A stretch of 54,036 nucleotides of DNA from SURF-58 sp041305085. Lineage in GTDB: Archaea > Nanobdellota > Nanobdellia > Woesearchaeales > UBA9642. The position numbers and the translations under genes are program-made. The stretch spans positions 1 to 54,036 of the forward strand of contig JBFYMA010000009.1 of assembly GCA_041305085.1 (NCBI GenBank), given 5' to 3'. This document shows positions 1 to 6,641 of the stretch, piece after piece. Each line of letters begins with the position of its first letter. The first letter of the stretch is position 1. The notes beneath the pieces are model-generated. The model was given only the letters and a program-made list of their open reading frames with translations. It was not told the DNA's origin and made no database searches.

Positions 1-202
1 GGTCTTGCTGCACCAAAATATAGCATGAGGCGAGCCAGGCAACACAGAAAACTTTGTTTTCTTAGTGGCGTTCGCTACGCTCAGCACACAAAGCGACCAA
101 AAGGAGACTCCGGATGGAGCCGCAATGTGTGGCAGTGTTTCAGGAACAATATAAACCGCTTCATCCAAAAAGTATTTATACCTATTGTGCTTTTACCGAT
201 GC
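1..202. other. Non-coding window edge with two short hairpins
   Basis: No convincing gene here; the one reading frame (25-210) has no recognisable features. Two inverted repeats are visible: 46-62 (AGAAAAC, TTT loop, GTTTTCT) and 65-78 (GTGGCG/CGCTAC, one wobble pair). A TATA-like stretch at about 172-180 fits a promoter for the next gene. The hairpins may be the 3' end signals of a gene left of the window. Confidence 0.4.
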
Positions 203-511
203 ATGGTTGATGCAACTATAAGGATGGAGTGCAGCGGGTGCGGAAAAAGAGTACAGTTCATGACCATGAGCTATGGAAAGGACGGCAAAAGCCTTCTGTG
301 CAAGGATTGCTTTGCCAGGCAAAACCCCAAGCCAGACCAAAAAAGCAATGCTGATAAGGAAAAGTTTGTCTGCAACTCATGCAAATACAAGTTTTCTGCA
401 AAAAAAGGCAAAAAAAACCTCGTATGCCCTTACTGCGGAAAAGCAGATATCAGCCACGCATCGGTTCTTTCTGCTGACAACCTTCTAAAGGAAAGCATCC
501 TTGACGACTAA
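203..511 (+). CDS. Small multi-zinc-ribbon protein
   Basis: Encodes about 102 residues with four CxxC pairs (CSGC, CKDC, CNSC, CPYC), so it probably binds two structural zinc ions as two zinc ribbons. The middle is Lys-rich (KKGKKN). Such proteins in archaea commonly bind nucleic acids or act as rubredoxin-like adaptors, but no specific family is recognised. The start at 203 is chosen because the TATA-like stretch centred near 177 lies about 26 bases upstream, as in leaderless archaeal transcripts; 224 (MECSGC) is the alternative. The next gene has its own promoter (TTATTAAA near 521-528, 27 bases before its ATG), so this is probably monocistronic. Function unknown. Confidence 0.7.
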   Translation: MVDATIRMECSGCGKRVQFMTMSYGKDGKSLLCKDCFARQNPKPDQKSNADKEKFVCNSCKYKFSAKKGKKNLVCPYCGKADISHASVLSADNLLKESILDD

Positions 512-550
512 TCAAAAACTTTATTAAACGAGAAACCTATTTTCTGGAAT

Positions 551-2170
551 ATGAGCGGATTGGTGGGGCAAAAAAGTGTTGTGGAGCTTTACAGCCTGTC
601 AATTGTCCAGGAAAATAATAAGTTTATTGTCGGAAGGGAGGAGACAGAAATCTACATTCTTGTGCCAAAAATTGGTGTTGAAATAATTCAAGCAATACAG
701 CATCATAAAAGAATTTCTGTTATTGAACAAAACTTGAAAAAAAAGCATGGCAAGGTTGATGTTACAGGTTTTGTGGAAAACCTGAAAAGCCACGGCTTTG
801 TGAAATCAATTGATAAAAAATTTCTCCATCCTGTTGTTACAAAAAATCCTGACCAGCTTGGATTCTTGAAGCAAAAGCATGTTGCGTGGCTGTTCTCAAA
901 GCCAATGTACACTTTTTATGCTGTGCTCCTGCTTTTTGGGCTGGCAAGCTTTTTGATGAGCCCAGGGTATTTTCCAAAAAGCAAGGATTACTTTTTCACC
1001 CAGTACTATATCCTGCTTTTGCCCTTGTCTTTTTTGCTTAGCTGGTTTTTTGTGCTGATGCATGAATTGGGCCATTATCTTGCAGCCAGAAGCCTTGGCA
1101 TAAGCGCTCACTTTGGCATAAGCCACAGGCTTTATTACCTTGTTGCAACAACAACTGTTACAAACATTTACAGCCTTTCAAAAAAGAAAAGGTTCAGGGT
1201 TCTTCTTGGGGGGATGCTCGTCGACTTCATTGTTATAGCTGCGGGTTTTCTGCTTCTTTTTGTCAGCGATAATTTTGCAGCATTTTCACCGCTTGCTTAT
1301 AACCTCATAAAATTTGTAATACTTATCCAGTTTTTGGGGCTGCTCTGGCAGTTCATGTTTTTTATGAAGACAGACATATACTATGCGTTTGAGCACATAA
1401 TAGGAATATACAATCTTATGCAGAAAACCAGGCAATTCTTAACAAGCAAGTTTTTGAAGACGTTCAGGCCATTCTTTGCAAAGCATGAAAAAACGGTTGT
1501 CAAAGTTTACTCAGGGTTTATGGTTCTGGGCATGCTTATAGTTGCACTAATATTCATTTTTTATTCTGCGCCGATACTTATAAAGCTGTTTGTTACAAGC
1601 ATTGGAAACATTTTGAGAGGGTTTGTGGCATTAAACTTCAGCCACTTTTATGACAAGCTGCTGTTTTTGCTGTTTTTTGCTTTCAACCAGTCACTGCTTT
1701 TGTACTCCCTGATAAAGAACCATTCTCTTGTAAGAAAGCCATGGTTTTACGTTGTGCTGCTTTTACTGTTTATAGCTACAAACTATTTTGTGATATTCTT
1801 TGCCATCCTTTTGCTGCTTGTGCTTTTGAAAAGCGCATTCCTGGTCTATTTCCTTACAGCAGTGTTCGGCATAATTGCGTGCATGCTTTTTTTGCAGATA
1901 ATAAATAGGCTGAACAGGATTTCCAGATTCAGGATAATTCCTGAGATGTTTGTTGCAGCCATAGCAATAATCTATTCCCTTGTGCTTGTGAACTTTTCAA
2001 ACTATTTTATGACAAGCTTTGCTATTCCTGGCAAGAACTCAATAATGCTTGGAGTGTGCTACTTTATCGGCATGATAATTGGCTATGTATATATGTATGA
2101 GTCAATGCACGAGAAGAGCTACAGGCGAAGTGTTGAGCGCTATAAGCGGAAAAAAACTTCTTCTGGCTAA
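551..2170 (+). CDS. M50 (site-2-protease-like) membrane metalloprotease with PqqD-like N-terminus
   Basis: A 539-residue polytopic membrane protein. HELGH at residues 171-175, inside a hydrophobic segment, is the zinc-binding motif of M50 intramembrane proteases. A later LLGGMLVD segment (D225) is placed like the third zinc ligand of this family. Residues about 10-90 are soluble and resemble the PqqD/peptide-recognition domain that precedes M50 proteases in peptide-modification clusters (moderate confidence). After residue 230 there are roughly nine more membrane segments. Leaderless start: TATA near 524, ATG at 551. It ends 4 bases inside the convergent thymidylate-synthase-like gene. No precursor peptide or radical SAM gene is seen nearby, so a housekeeping or signalling protease is as likely as a peptide-export role. 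Confidence 0.75.
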   Translation: MSGLVGQKSVVELYSLSIVQENNKFIVGREETEIYILVPKIGVEIIQAIQHHKRISVIEQNLKKKHGKVDVTGFVENLKSHGFVKSIDKKFLHPVVTKNPDQLGFLKQKHVAWLFSKPMYTFYAVLLLFGLASFLMSPGYFPKSKDYFFTQYYILLLPLSFLLSWFFVLMHELGHYLAARSLGISAHFGISHRLYYLVATTTVTNIYSLSKKKRFRVLLGGMLVDFIVIAAGFLLLFVSDNFAAFSPLAYNLIKFVILIQFLGLLWQFMFFMKTDIYYAFEHIIGIYNLMQKTRQFLTSKFLKTFRPFFAKHEKTVVKVYSGFMVLGMLIVALIFIFYSAPILIKLFVTSIGNILRGFVALNFSHFYDKLLFLLFFAFNQSLLLYSLIKNHSLVRKPWFYVVLLLLFIATNYFVIFFAILLLLVLLKSAFLVYFLTAVFGIIACMLFLQIINRLNRISRFRIIPEMFVAAIAIIYSLVLVNFSNYFMTSFAIPGKNSIMLGVCYFIGMIIGYVYMYESMHEKSYRRSVERYKRKKTSSG

Positions 2171-2823
2171 TGGCTGCCATTGATTACTTCTTCGACATCC
2201 TCAAAGTGCTCAGCAAATATGTGTGCAGATGCTGAAAAAGTCGTTATGGAGCCAAGTTTCAGCCCGAGCCTTTCTGCCACATGATTTTGCAGAGTATAAA
2301 TCTGGTAAACATTGGCAGGCCAGCCTATAAACATGTCGTTGCTTCTTATAAAGCAGGTAATGTTTAGTTTTTTTTCCTTTACTTTAAAATACACCAAGGC
2401 AAGGCTGGGTATGTCTTTATTTGACACCTGGGAGTCCTGTAAAGGGTCATACAAAACTATGAGTGCCCTTCTGCTGTCAGGGTCTTTTTCAAGCAAAGGT
2501 ATTATGAACTGCTCTATCTGATCTTTTTGGCTTTGAAAATTGAAAATTCTTGGCCCGTATGTATAATTGTACAGGGTTGATGTTTTTTTGTCCAGCATTA
2601 TGCTTTCCAGCTCTTCCCTGCCTGGATATACCCATTTGTCTGTATTCTTCATCTGGCTTATTGGCAGATGAATGCTTTGTTCAGGGTTTTCTATCACTAT
2701 TGTCATGTTCAGTATTTCTCTGCAAGTTCTTTTTTCCCTGTCCTGGAAATCAGCTCCTTTTTCCATTATGTGTTTCAGCGATGCTTTCCATGCTTCCAAG
2801 GTGCTTTTTTTGAGTATTTCCAT
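2167..2823 (-). CDS. Thymidylate-synthase-like protein lacking the catalytic Cys
   Basis: 218 residues with the ThyA fold signature: YGPRI (89-93), the phosphate-binding RRA (118-120), RSND (160-163), GWPAN (167-171) and AHIFAEH (200-206), matching the RS.D, LGLPFN and HIY.NH blocks of thymidylate synthases. Where these enzymes have PCH with the nucleophilic cysteine, this protein has P139-S140-L141. The codon at 2404-2406 reads AGC on the coding strand, so Ser is direct. It is also shorter than bacterial ThyA, as archaeal forms are. It therefore probably does not make dTMP by the usual mechanism; it may bind nucleotide or act with the upstream gene, from which it is separated by 4 bases in an apparent operon. 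Confidence 0.8.
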   Translation of the reverse strand: MEILKKSTLEAWKASLKHIMEKGADFQDREKRTCREILNMTIVIENPEQSIHLPISQMKNTDKWVYPGREELESIMLDKKTSTLYNYTYGPRIFNFQSQKDQIEQFIIPLLEKDPDSRRALIVLYDPLQDSQVSNKDIPSLALVYFKVKEKKLNITCFIRSNDMFIGWPANVYQIYTLQNHVAERLGLKLGSITTFSASAHIFAEHFEDVEEVINGSH

Positions 2824-2827
2824 TTTT

Positions 2828-4396
2828 TCACATAAAATCTGTTAGCTTAACTCTTCCTTTGAGCTTTGCAAAATCATAACAAAAAAATGGCAGCCTGAAG
2901 GATGATATAATTGTGCTTATCTCCATCACTATGTCTTTTGGCGTTGAGTTGGCTGACCTGAAAAACCTGACTCTGTCTGCGCCTTCAAATATATTAAAAA
3001 CCTGCTCTCTTGACTCCAGCCTTTTTTTTGTTATTTCTTCAAAAAAATCCTGGACTTTTGATATTGTTGTTTTGTTGTAAGCCCTGTCTGTAAGAGCTTC
3101 AGGGCTTATTTTTCTGAATGCGCTTGAAAACCCTGCCCTGAATCTTGAAGGTATGCCGCAGGACTGGAAGATTGTTTCCTGGGCTCTGCAGAATTCTTCT
3201 GCAAGCCCTTTGCAGCTTTCCAAAAGCCCTATTGTTTTTTCTTCACTTCTTTCTATGTCAAAATTCCATATTCTTATATAGTTTCTGCTCATGCTGAAAA
3301 ACCCTTTTGGATTGTCTTTGCTAAGGCCTTCTATGTGCCTGAAGTATTCAAAGGCTTTTCTTCTTTGCATTGTGTTTGCTATCACAAGGCTTTTGAGGCA
3401 GTTTGCAACCAGTTTTCTGAACTCTGCACTGCTGGAAGAACTCTTAAAAAATTTTTCATAATCCACAACCATCGAGCTCTGGGAGCAGCAGATCCCCTTA
3501 AGGCTTCCTTTTTGTGTTTTCAGGTAGTTTTTCCATTCTTCATCGTCAAAGCTGTATACTCCTGCGCTTCCGATAATGATTGGGGCTGCTTTAAGGGAGT
3601 TGTTTTTTATGTTGATTTTTATTGTTTTCTCAGAAAATATTTCTGCAATTCTTTCAATAATTTTGGTTTTTCTTGAAAGCTCTTTTGAGTCCATGCTAAA
3701 GATTACATCAACTCGTTTTGGGCTTATGTCTGCAAATATTCTGCAAAATTCTTCTATTTCAGGGCCTGATTTTTCCAGCCCCATCAAAAGGCAAGCCCTT
3801 TTTCCGTAGTCTCTGGTGTCTTTGTCCAGCTTTTCCAGAAAGCTTTCAAGCTCCTGACTGTTTTGAAGGTGTTTTTCAAAGCTGTTTATGCCTATGCAGT
3901 CATTCAGATTGGCAAAGCTTTCGACAATTATTGAGTAAATGTTATTAAGCCCTGTGAACTGGTCACCTTCTAAAAGTATGCAGTTGAGCTGGCCTGCCCA
4001 ATTTTCTCCGCCTATTTTCTGGACAATTTTCTGCTTTTCATAGCCTTCTATTGGTGTAATCCTTGTCTGGGTTTTGGAAATTATTATTTTTTTATGGCCT
4101 TTGCCAATAATTATCTCGCCTTCTTCTATTGCTATTGTGAAGCACTTTTCGCCTTTTGCCTGGACTTTGGATGTCTTCAGTATGCCTTCATCAACAAGCT
4201 TGTTTATGTGGTAAAGGAGCTTTCTGTGGTTTTTTGCCTTTGACTTTTTTTGCAGGTGGATTGCTTCTTTTGACATCGGCACGTCAGGGCTTATGCTGAT
4301 TTCTGGAAATATTTTTTCCACTATCTCTGATGTGCTGAAGTCTTTTTCAGGGTTTAATTTGAAAATAGACAAAATTTGGCTTTCAAGCTTGTGCAT
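2828..4396 (-). CDS. Unrecognised winged-helix protein, partner of the TS-like gene
   Basis: 522 residues. The first about 100 residues look like a winged-helix domain (LLYHINKLVDEGIL turn, then a basic wing). The remainder is soluble mixed alpha/beta without a motif I recognise; a Ser run (SSSSS) lies in the middle and RFRAGF plus RVRFFRSAN near the C-terminus. The leaderless start fits: TATA (TTTTTTTAAAC on the coding strand) lies about 27 bases upstream of 4396. It is the first gene of a two-gene unit with the Cys-less TS-like protein, suggesting regulation by, or sensing of, a nucleotide. It is divergent from the Lrp gene at 4598, with repeated TTCCTGAA sites between them. Confidence 0.7.
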   Translation of the reverse strand: MHKLESQILSIFKLNPEKDFSTSEIVEKIFPEISISPDVPMSKEAIHLQKKSKAKNHRKLLYHINKLVDEGILKTSKVQAKGEKCFTIAIEEGEIIIGKGHKKIIISKTQTRITPIEGYEKQKIVQKIGGENWAGQLNCILLEGDQFTGLNNIYSIIVESFANLNDCIGINSFEKHLQNSQELESFLEKLDKDTRDYGKRACLLMGLEKSGPEIEEFCRIFADISPKRVDVIFSMDSKELSRKTKIIERIAEIFSEKTIKINIKNNSLKAAPIIIGSAGVYSFDDEEWKNYLKTQKGSLKGICCSQSSMVVDYEKFFKSSSSSAEFRKLVANCLKSLVIANTMQRRKAFEYFRHIEGLSKDNPKGFFSMSRNYIRIWNFDIERSEEKTIGLLESCKGLAEEFCRAQETIFQSCGIPSRFRAGFSSAFRKISPEALTDRAYNKTTISKVQDFFEEITKKRLESREQVFNIFEGADRVRFFRSANSTPKDIVMEISTIISSFRLPFFCYDFAKLKGRVKLTDFM

Positions 4397-4597
4397 TTTT
4401 GCTGGAAAGGCTTTGATGTTTAAAAAAATTCTCTTGTTTCAGGAAAATGTTTCGGTCTGAGATCCTTTTTTTCCGGGTTTTGAGGCAAAACGTATTTAGT
4501 TTCAGGGATTTCCTGAATCATTCAGCTTTTTCAGCAAACCAACCATTATATTCCTGAAACACATTGCATTTTTTAAAAAAACGCTTGGGGTGAAAAA
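4397..4597. promoter_or_regulatory. Divergent promoter region with repeated TTCCTGAA sites
   Basis: Between the winged-helix gene (-) and the Lrp gene (+). Sites seen: TTTCAGGAAAA at 4438-4448, an inverted repeat TTCAGG-GATTT-CCTGAA at 4501-4517, and TTCCTGAAA at 4551-4559. TATA-like stretches near 4419-4427 (minus strand) and 4568-4580 (plus strand) fit the two starts. Three related half-sites suggest an operator for the neighbouring Lrp-type regulator (inference). Confidence 0.5.
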
Positions 4598-5068
4598 ATG
4601 GGGCTTGTAGACAAAAAAAGCTTGCTGTTGATGTCTTTTCTGCGCAACAATGCAAGGGAAAACCTGACAATGCTGAGCAGGAAAACAAATATTCCTGTAA
4701 GCACAATATATGACAGGCTGAAGGGCTTTACAGGCAGCCTTATTGTAAAGCACACATCTTTGCTGGACTTTGGAAAATTAGGGTTTAATGCAAGAGCAAA
4801 CATGATGGTAAAGGTGTCAAGGGATGAGCAGCAGGGACTAAAGGATTTTCTTCTATCTCACCAAAACGTGAACTCAGTGTACAGAATAAGCAACGGCTAT
4901 GACTACTTGGCTGAGGGAGTGTTCAGGAATGTGAGGGATGTTGAGGAATTTTTGGAAAGCCTCGGGAAAAGGTTTATTGTGGAAAAGCAGGAAGTCTATT
5001 ATGTTGTTGAGGATTTGAAAAAAGAGTGCTTTTTGGCTGACAAGGACTTTGTAGAGCTGGTTATTTAG
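4598..5068 (+). CDS. Lrp/AsnC-like transcriptional regulator (paralogue 1)
   Basis: 156 residues: an N-terminal helix-turn-helix (LSRKTNIPVSTIYDRL, about 28-43), then a compact alpha/beta domain (YRISNGYDYLAEGVF) resembling the ligand-binding half of Lrp/AsnC-type proteins. The ribosome binding site GGGGTG sits just upstream of the ATG. A close paralogue starts at 6174: they share SRKT.IPVST.YD, HTS/A, FN/HARAN and NGYDYL. The two flank an AbrB/PhoU-like gene. Expected role: DNA-binding regulator responding to a small effector, perhaps autoregulating via the TTCCTGAA sites upstream. Confidence 0.75.
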   Translation: MGLVDKKSLLLMSFLRNNARENLTMLSRKTNIPVSTIYDRLKGFTGSLIVKHTSLLDFGKLGFNARANMMVKVSRDEQQGLKDFLLSHQNVNSVYRISNGYDYLAEGVFRNVRDVEEFLESLGKRFIVEKQEVYYVVEDLKKECFLADKDFVELVI

Positions 5069-5069
5069 C

Positions 5070-6011
5070 TTAGGGATTAGAGTGTTCGTGCTTTTCCTGT
5101 ATGTAAATGAACAAGTTTGAGATGCTTCCATCAAGATAATCAAAAATATTGAATAGCTCTGTAAGAAGCGCATGGCTTTTTTTGTTATCTGCCTCTTCAT
5201 AGTGCAGAATATTTTTCTGGGCATCTTTTATTTTTTTTCTGAGCTTTGTTTCCTCTTCCTGAAGAGGTTTTTTTGTGATGAATTTTATTGTTTTATCAAG
5301 GCACTCTTTGAGAGTTGACAAATACTCTTTTTCTGCTTTGCCAAGATTAATAATTTTTTTTTCCATTACAAAAACCCTGTAAAACCTTGCTATGCTTCTG
5401 CCTGTTTTTTCCAGGAAGTATAAGAATATTACGAGGGGGGTGAATATTTCGTGGTTCTCGCTTTTTATAATTCCCTGCCTTATTACATAGTCTCTGTATT
5501 TCCAGCCGTTTTTCCTGTACTCATTTATTATCTCATAGCTCTGGAATTTTCCTTGTTCCAGGTCATCCTCAAGCTGCTCCACCATGCATTTGTACGAGAT
5601 TATTGCCCTTACTATGTATTTTTCGTATTCTATTTCTTCATCTCTTGAGAATACCTTTATGATTCCTTTGTTTTCCGAATAATCATCAAGCTCTGCACCC
5701 ATGCATACTGAAAGGCCTTCTTTTACCTCTTTTAGCAGGGAAGTGTCTTCAAGCCTGAATCTTATTTCTGTGAAGCCGTTCCTGTAAAGCCTGCTTATCC
5801 ATGACTTGATGTGCATTTCCTCTTCTTTTGTAAACCTTATTTCTGCTTTTTTTTCTTTTTCTGTAAGCCTGGATGTGCTGAAAACTATTCCTTTTTCTGT
5901 CTCTACTGCGTCTAGCTCGTCTCCAGGGCTTATTTTGTGCTTTTTTGTCCAGCTGCTCGGAAGGCTTACTGTTAGTGTGGAGTTTCCCACTCTGTTGACT
6001 TTTCTGCGCAT
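5070..6011 (-). CDS. AbrB/SpoVT N-terminal, PhoU-like regulator
   Basis: 313 residues. Residues 1-45 (RKVNRVGNSTLTVSLPSSW, ISPGDELDAVE) form a SpoVT/AbrB swapped-hairpin DNA-binding domain. The rest is largely helical with charged repeats, as in PhoU domains; this combination is known in archaea as PhoU-type phosphate regulators. No pst transporter is in the window, so the phosphate link is by family only. Leaderless start: TATTTAAATAAAG centred about 26 bases upstream of 6011. It ends 1 base from the convergent Lrp paralogue 1 and is divergent from Lrp paralogue 2. Confidence 0.7.
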   Translation of the reverse strand: MRRKVNRVGNSTLTVSLPSSWTKKHKISPGDELDAVETEKGIVFSTSRLTEKEKKAEIRFTKEEEMHIKSWISRLYRNGFTEIRFRLEDTSLLKEVKEGLSVCMGAELDDYSENKGIIKVFSRDEEIEYEKYIVRAIISYKCMVEQLEDDLEQGKFQSYEIINEYRKNGWKYRDYVIRQGIIKSENHEIFTPLVIFLYFLEKTGRSIARFYRVFVMEKKIINLGKAEKEYLSTLKECLDKTIKFITKKPLQEEETKLRKKIKDAQKNILHYEEADNKKSHALLTELFNIFDYLDGSISNLFIYIQEKHEHSNP

Positions 6012-6136
6012 TTTTCTTTTAATATGCTGCTTTATTTAAATACTTTTCGCAAAAATAATTATGATATATATCATTATTATTATAATATTTATAATTGCTA
6101 AAAGTATATATATTTTTTCCGGTATAACCTTAAATA

Positions 6137-6153
6137 TTCCGAAAAACTCGGAA
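6137..6153. promoter_or_regulatory. Perfect inverted repeat TTCCGA-N5-TCGGAA at the Lrp-2 promoter
   Basis: TTCCGAAAAACTCGGAA lies immediately after a TATA-like TTAAATAT (6130-6137) and just before the start of the Lrp paralogue at 6174. This is the usual place for an archaeal repressor site. Probable autoregulatory operator; the same half-sites occur, wider spaced, at the island promoter (16941-16959). Confidence 0.55.
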
Positions 6154-6173
6154 AAAACAAAATGGGTGATAAA

Positions 6174-6641
6174 ATGATAAGCACAAAAGACCTGATGATT
6201 TTGGCAAACCTGAGAAAAAACAGCAGAGAATCCCTGACAAGGCTCAGCAGAAAGACAAGAATACCAGTAAGCACGCTGTACGACAAGCTGAAAAGCTATA
6301 GCAATGGTATAATAACAAAACACACAGCAATAATAGACTTTACAAAGCTCGGATTCCACACAAGAGCCAACATTTTGGTCAAGATTTCCCGAGAGCAAAG
6401 AGAAGGGGCAAAGGCTTTCCTTGTAAACAACCACAATGTTAATTCTGTGTATAAGATAAGCAATGGCTATGATTACCTTATCGAGGCAGTTTTCAGGAAT
6501 GTAAAAGACATTGAGGATTTCCTGGAACAGTTTGAGACAAAATTCCAGATAGAGGAAAAGCAGGTTTATTATGTAATAGAAGACATAAAAAAAGAGGCAT
6601 TTATGGAAAATGATGAGCTTGTAGGCATTCTTGGAGTATAA
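6174..6641 (+). CDS. Lrp/AsnC-like transcriptional regulator (paralogue 2)
   Basis: About 155 residues, closely related along its length to the protein at 4598: HTH LSRKTRIPVSTLYDKL, then a domain with YKISNGYDYLIEAVF. The start at 6174 is chosen because GGTGATAAAATG repeats the ribosome-binding-site pattern of paralogue 1; an in-frame ATG at 6162 is the alternative. A perfect inverted repeat (6137-6153) lies between TATA and start, suggesting autoregulation. It abuts, tail to tail with no gap, the 709-codon gene on the other strand. Confidence 0.75.
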   Translation: MISTKDLMILANLRKNSRESLTRLSRKTRIPVSTLYDKLKSYSNGIITKHTAIIDFTKLGFHTRANILVKISREQREGAKAFLVNNHNVNSVYKISNGYDYLIEAVFRNVKDIEDFLEQFETKFQIEEKQVYYVIEDIKKEAFMENDELVGILGV

